Shown here piece by piece: positions 14,011-16,251 of a stretch of 16,251 nt of DNA. Under the pieces are notes generated by a model. It saw only the letters and a program-made list of their open reading frames with translations, had not been told where the DNA came from and did no database searches. A program made the translations under genes and the position numbers. The DNA is from CAYUUP01 sp964447925 (lineage in GTDB: Bacteria; Bacillota; Clostridia; Oscillospirales; Oscillospiraceae). The stretch's first letter is position 1. Every line of letters begins with the position of its first letter. The stretch spans positions 1 to 16,251 of the forward strand of contig CAYUUP010000027.1 of NCBI GenBank assembly GCA_964447925.1, read 5' to 3'.

Positions 14011-14649
14011 ATGGAAAAGGTTGCGGCATTAGGTGATCGGCTCCGGCAGATAATGGATGAGCGTGGACTGACCTTTGAACGGCTGGGCGAGGTGGTGGGC
14101 CTCCGGCCCCAGACGCTGAACCGCTATGTGCTGGGCCAGCGGGAGCCAAAAGCCAGTGCTGTGACGCAGATGGCCTTCGCCCTGAATCTGGATCCTCTGT
14201 GGCTCCAGGGCTACAGCGTGCCTCAAAATCCGCCGGCGGGGCAAGTGCGTCTGCCGGGGGAGTCCATGCTGCCCATTCTGGGGGTCATCCGGGCGGGCAA
14301 CCCCGCCGTGGCTCAAGAGGAAATCTTGGGCTGGGCCTCCGCCGATGTCCCTGAGCCACAGGACTGCTTCTATCTCCGGGTGCGGGGAGACAGCATGGCC
14401 GGGGCGGGGATACAGGAGGGAGATCTGGTACTGATCCGCCGTCAGCCTACCGCAGAAAACGGGCAGATTGTGGCCTGCGTTGTGGACGGGGAGGACGCCA
14501 CCCTGAAACGCTTTCGCCGTCAGGGGGAGTGGGTCATCCTACAGCCGGAAAACCCCGCCTATGAACCTCGGCTGGTTCCCGCCTCTGACTTTGAGGCGGG
14601 CCGGGCTGCCATTGTGGGCGTGGCCTTGAAGATGGTACGTGACCTGTGA
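14011..14649 (+). CDS. LexA/CI-like self-cleaving repressor (XRE helix-turn-helix + S24 peptidase)
   Basis: The product is a 212-residue transcription factor with an N-terminal XRE-type helix-turn-helix (about 5-62: LRQIMDERGLTFERLGEVVG, then LRPQTLNRYVLGQREPKAS) and a C-terminal S24 domain. The features of self-cleavage are in place: the scissile A95-G96 in VIRAGNP, the nucleophile S128 in RGDSMAGAGI, and the base K166 in DATLKRF. The spacing resembles E. coli LexA and phage CI. By family knowledge it would repress its targets until RecA-stimulated autocleavage. It is not the standard Firmicute LexA, whose DNA-binding part is a winged helix and not XRE. The start ATG at 14011 has GGGAGGG 7 bases upstream. 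No phage genes surround it; its stop overlaps the start of the next gene. Confidence 0.9.
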   Translation: MEKVAALGDRLRQIMDERGLTFERLGEVVGLRPQTLNRYVLGQREPKASAVTQMAFALNLDPLWLQGYSVPQNPPAGQVRLPGESMLPILGVIRAGNPAVAQEEILGWASADVPEPQDCFYLRVRGDSMAGAGIQEGDLVLIRRQPTAENGQIVACVVDGEDATLKRFRRQGEWVILQPENPAYEPRLVPASDFEAGRAAIVGVALKMVRDL

Positions 14650-15377
14650 GGGGCCGGGCTGCGATTTTGGTCCCGGTACTCGCATTGCTGCTGGCGCTCT
14701 CATCCTGTGGGAGAGACGCCACCAATACCGCCGAATGGGTGCAGGCCTATGAGAACGGCCAGGTGATGGAGGACTATATCATCTATCATGGCGAAACCTA
14801 CCGGGCCGTGGAATTTGCCAACGCCTACTACCCCTTTGTGCGGGAGGAGGGCTATGGCGTGGAGGAATTGGCTGTTATCCTGAAGAACGGCTATGAGATA
14901 GGCGTCAGTCTCTGCTCCACCGACACCAGTTGGGGTGACAGTCTGCTCTCCATGGAGGGCCAGTGGCTCTACTGCCTGGAGGCGGATTGGCCGGAGATGG
15001 AGGCCTACTATACCGATCTCTCCCACTACAGTGCCTATCTCGACCGGGATACCGGGATCCTCTATCCCATAGACCTGATGGAGGAGGTGGAGACGCTGGC
15101 GGAGCTGGCAGAAACGGAAGATGGAACAGAACTGGTAGTGGGCATCGGCGATAGCTGTGTGGGCTATAACGATGAGAACATCTGGCTGGAGAGTTATACC
15201 GTGGCCCTGCTCAGCGATGACCAGCTGATGGAGCGGGACATCTGTGATGTCATTGATGTAAACGGCACGGTCTACCTGTTGTTAAGTTCCGCTTATAATG
15301 GAGACGAGAGCATTACCCTTAGTGTTACAGCGCTGGATCGCGGTATTCAGGCAGCCATTCGGGAGGTGGCGGGGTAA
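14646..15377 (+). CDS. unrecognised secreted lipoprotein
   Basis: This 243-residue protein has a lipoprotein signal: basic RGR, then a hydrophobic stretch (6-18) and the lipobox LSSC with Cys21. The mature part is acidic and rich in Tyr, Glu and Leu, and I recognise no family in it. It contains two cysteines (C90 and C104) plus one in GDSCVGY, and no repeats or transmembrane segment beyond the signal. GTG at 14646 shares GTGA with the stop of the repressor gene and has no good ribosome-binding site of its own, so translation is likely coupled. The coupling means the repressor and the lipoprotein are made together. Other starts are possible, but none would keep the signal peptide. Confidence 0.75.
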   Translation: MRGRAAILVPVLALLLALSSCGRDATNTAEWVQAYENGQVMEDYIIYHGETYRAVEFANAYYPFVREEGYGVEELAVILKNGYEIGVSLCSTDTSWGDSLLSMEGQWLYCLEADWPEMEAYYTDLSHYSAYLDRDTGILYPIDLMEEVETLAELAETEDGTELVVGIGDSCVGYNDENIWLESYTVALLSDDQLMERDICDVIDVNGTVYLLLSSAYNGDESITLSVTALDRGIQAAIREVAG

Positions 15378-15435
15378 AATGCCCTGGCCGGGCTTTCTGG
15401 CCGGTGAAAAGTCGGAAAAAAATTGCCGTACCCCC

Positions 15436-15464
15436 TTGAAAAAGAGAGCGCAAAGTGATACATT
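15436..15464 (+). promoter_or_regulatory. sigma-A-type promoter of pta
   Basis: TTGAAA (15436-15441) and TACATT (15459-15464) are separated by 17 bases, in an AT-rich stretch unlike the flanking genes. Transcription would start near 15471, about 40 bases before the start codon. Just upstream, at 15383-15402, a direct repeat of CTGGCCGG can fold into a short 6-bp stem, but it has no T run and is not called as a terminator. Confidence 0.6.
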
Positions 15465-15509
15465 ATTTATAGTACCCTTTTACAAAATTTTACTGGAGGT
15501 AAGCAGTAT

Positions 15510-16251
15510 ATGTTAGATCAACTGATTCAGGTTCTGAAGGCTGCGCCCAAGCGCATTGTGTTCACCGAGGGTGAGGATGTCCGTATTTTGGAGGCCACTG
15601 CCCGGCTGCTGAAGGACAACTTCCTGAAGCCCATTCTGGTAGGCAACCTTGAGAAGGTTCAGGCTGCGGCCAAGGCCGGCGGCTTTGACATCACCGGTGC
15701 GACCGTTATCGACCCGGCTACTTATGAGGGCATGGACGCCATGGTGACCAAGATGGTGGAGCTGCGGAAGGGCAAGATGACCGAGGAGCAGTGCCGGGCC
15801 AGCCTGATGAAGGGCAACTATTTCGGCACCATGCTGGTGAAGATCGGCGAAGCCGACTGCCTGCTGGGTGGCGCCACCTATTCCACAGCCGACACTGTCC
15901 GTCCTGCCCTTCAGCTGATTAAAACCAAGCCGGGCAACAAGAGTGTGTGTTCCTGCTTTGTCCTGGTTCGGCCCAGCCTGGAAAATCCTGGCGATGGCCC
16001 GCTGGATCGCATTGCCATTGGTGATGCCGGTCTTATCATCCACCCCAGCGTGGACGAACTGGTAGAAATCGCCGGCGAGACCGCCAAGTGCGCACAGGCG
16101 TTCGGCATTGATCCAAAGGTGGCTTTCCTGAGTTTCTCCACCAAGGGTTCCGCCAAGGACAGCACTGTGGACATGATGGTGGAGGCCTGCCAGAAGGCGC
16201 AGGCGGCCTATCCCGAGTTCCCCATGGACGGCGAGCTCCAGTTCGACGCCG
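15510..16251 (+). CDS. pta: phosphate acetyltransferase, 3' end beyond the window
   Basis: The first 247 residues of phosphate acetyltransferase are present, out of a usual 325-340 or so. The enzyme converts acetyl-CoA and phosphate to acetyl phosphate, which acetate kinase then uses to make ATP and acetate in fermentation. Family marks are KRIVFTEGEDVRILEA near the start, the LGGATYSTADTVRPALQ segment, and the C-proximal PKVAFLSFSTKGSAKD...MVEA.Q stretch followed by DGELQFDA. The start ATG at 15510 has TGGAGGT 9 bases upstream. It has its own promoter. Acetate kinase is expected to follow but is outside the window. Codon use is strongly biased toward AAG, GAG and CTG, as for a highly expressed gene. 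Confidence 0.95.
   Translation, partial: MLDQLIQVLKAAPKRIVFTEGEDVRILEATARLLKDNFLKPILVGNLEKVQAAAKAGGFDITGATVIDPATYEGMDAMVTKMVELRKGKMTEEQCRASLMKGNYFGTMLVKIGEADCLLGGATYSTADTVRPALQLIKTKPGNKSVCSCFVLVRPSLENPGDGPLDRIAIGDAGLIIHPSVDELVEIAGETAKCAQAFGIDPKVAFLSFSTKGSAKDSTVDMMVEACQKAQAAYPEFPMDGELQFDA

Noticed and set aside
12618..14012. 464-codon leftward frame opposite the dipeptidase
   Set aside because: It is a GC-rich shadow of a clear M20 peptidase gene, with a composition rich in Gly, Gln and Arg and no domain.

Overview
The window looks like a chromosomal segment of a spore-forming, anaerobic, fairly high-GC Firmicute, most likely of the Oscillospiraceae (the Flavonifractor / Pseudoflavonifractor / Oscillibacter type). 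The reasons are strong GGAGG ribosome-binding sites, GTG and TTG starts, an intact sporulation sigma-K gene, and the set of DUF3048, DUF4364, CmpB-like, Mini-III, RqcH and PepV genes. The taxonomic placement is inference. No rRNA, tRNA, CRISPR array, transposase, integrase or phage structural gene was seen. Most of it reads as ordinary core chromosome, and I found no clearly new multi-gene system.

Left part (1-1180): a leftward nitroreductase-family gene with its own promoter and a hairpin after its stop, and then about 400 bases without a conventional gene. That gap holds two tiny overlapping leftward reading frames that look like a dispersed repeat or peptide relic. Next is a rightward pair (1181-3333): a TrkH potassium-channel subunit and a DUF554 membrane protein, both apparently starting at TTG and closed by a hairpin. 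Sigma-K follows (3560-4246) with a strong terminator.

Middle part: a small SLOG/DUF2493 nucleotide-binding protein (leftward) and a ribbon-helix-helix protein (rightward) diverge from an AT-rich control region with two inverted repeats. A long bidirectional terminator separates the ribbon-helix-helix gene from a leftward DUF3048 (YerB-like) lipoprotein. That lipoprotein diverges from a rightward DUF4364 - CmpB-like pair; the gap between them contains a near-perfect 32-base palindrome and a good promoter. A leftward PucR-type regulator then diverges from a GH25 lysozyme with an N-terminal membrane anchor.

Right part: a good sigma-A-type promoter at about 10213-10241 begins a rightward series: Mini-ribonuclease III (mrnC), RqcH (ribosome rescue), a PepV/Sapep-type dipeptidase, a LexA/CI-like self-cleaving repressor, and an unrecognised lipoprotein whose GTG start overlaps the repressor's stop. 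The first two both act on ribosomes, and the dipeptidase could recycle short peptides. Phosphate acetyltransferase (pta), with its own promoter, runs off the right edge and points to acetate-forming fermentation.

The points most worth a second look are the overlapping mini-ORFs at 895-1091, the 32-base palindrome at 6306-6337, the two inverted repeats between the SLOG and ribbon-helix-helix genes, and the repressor/lipoprotein overlap. The start-codon corrections matter for anyone using the annotation.
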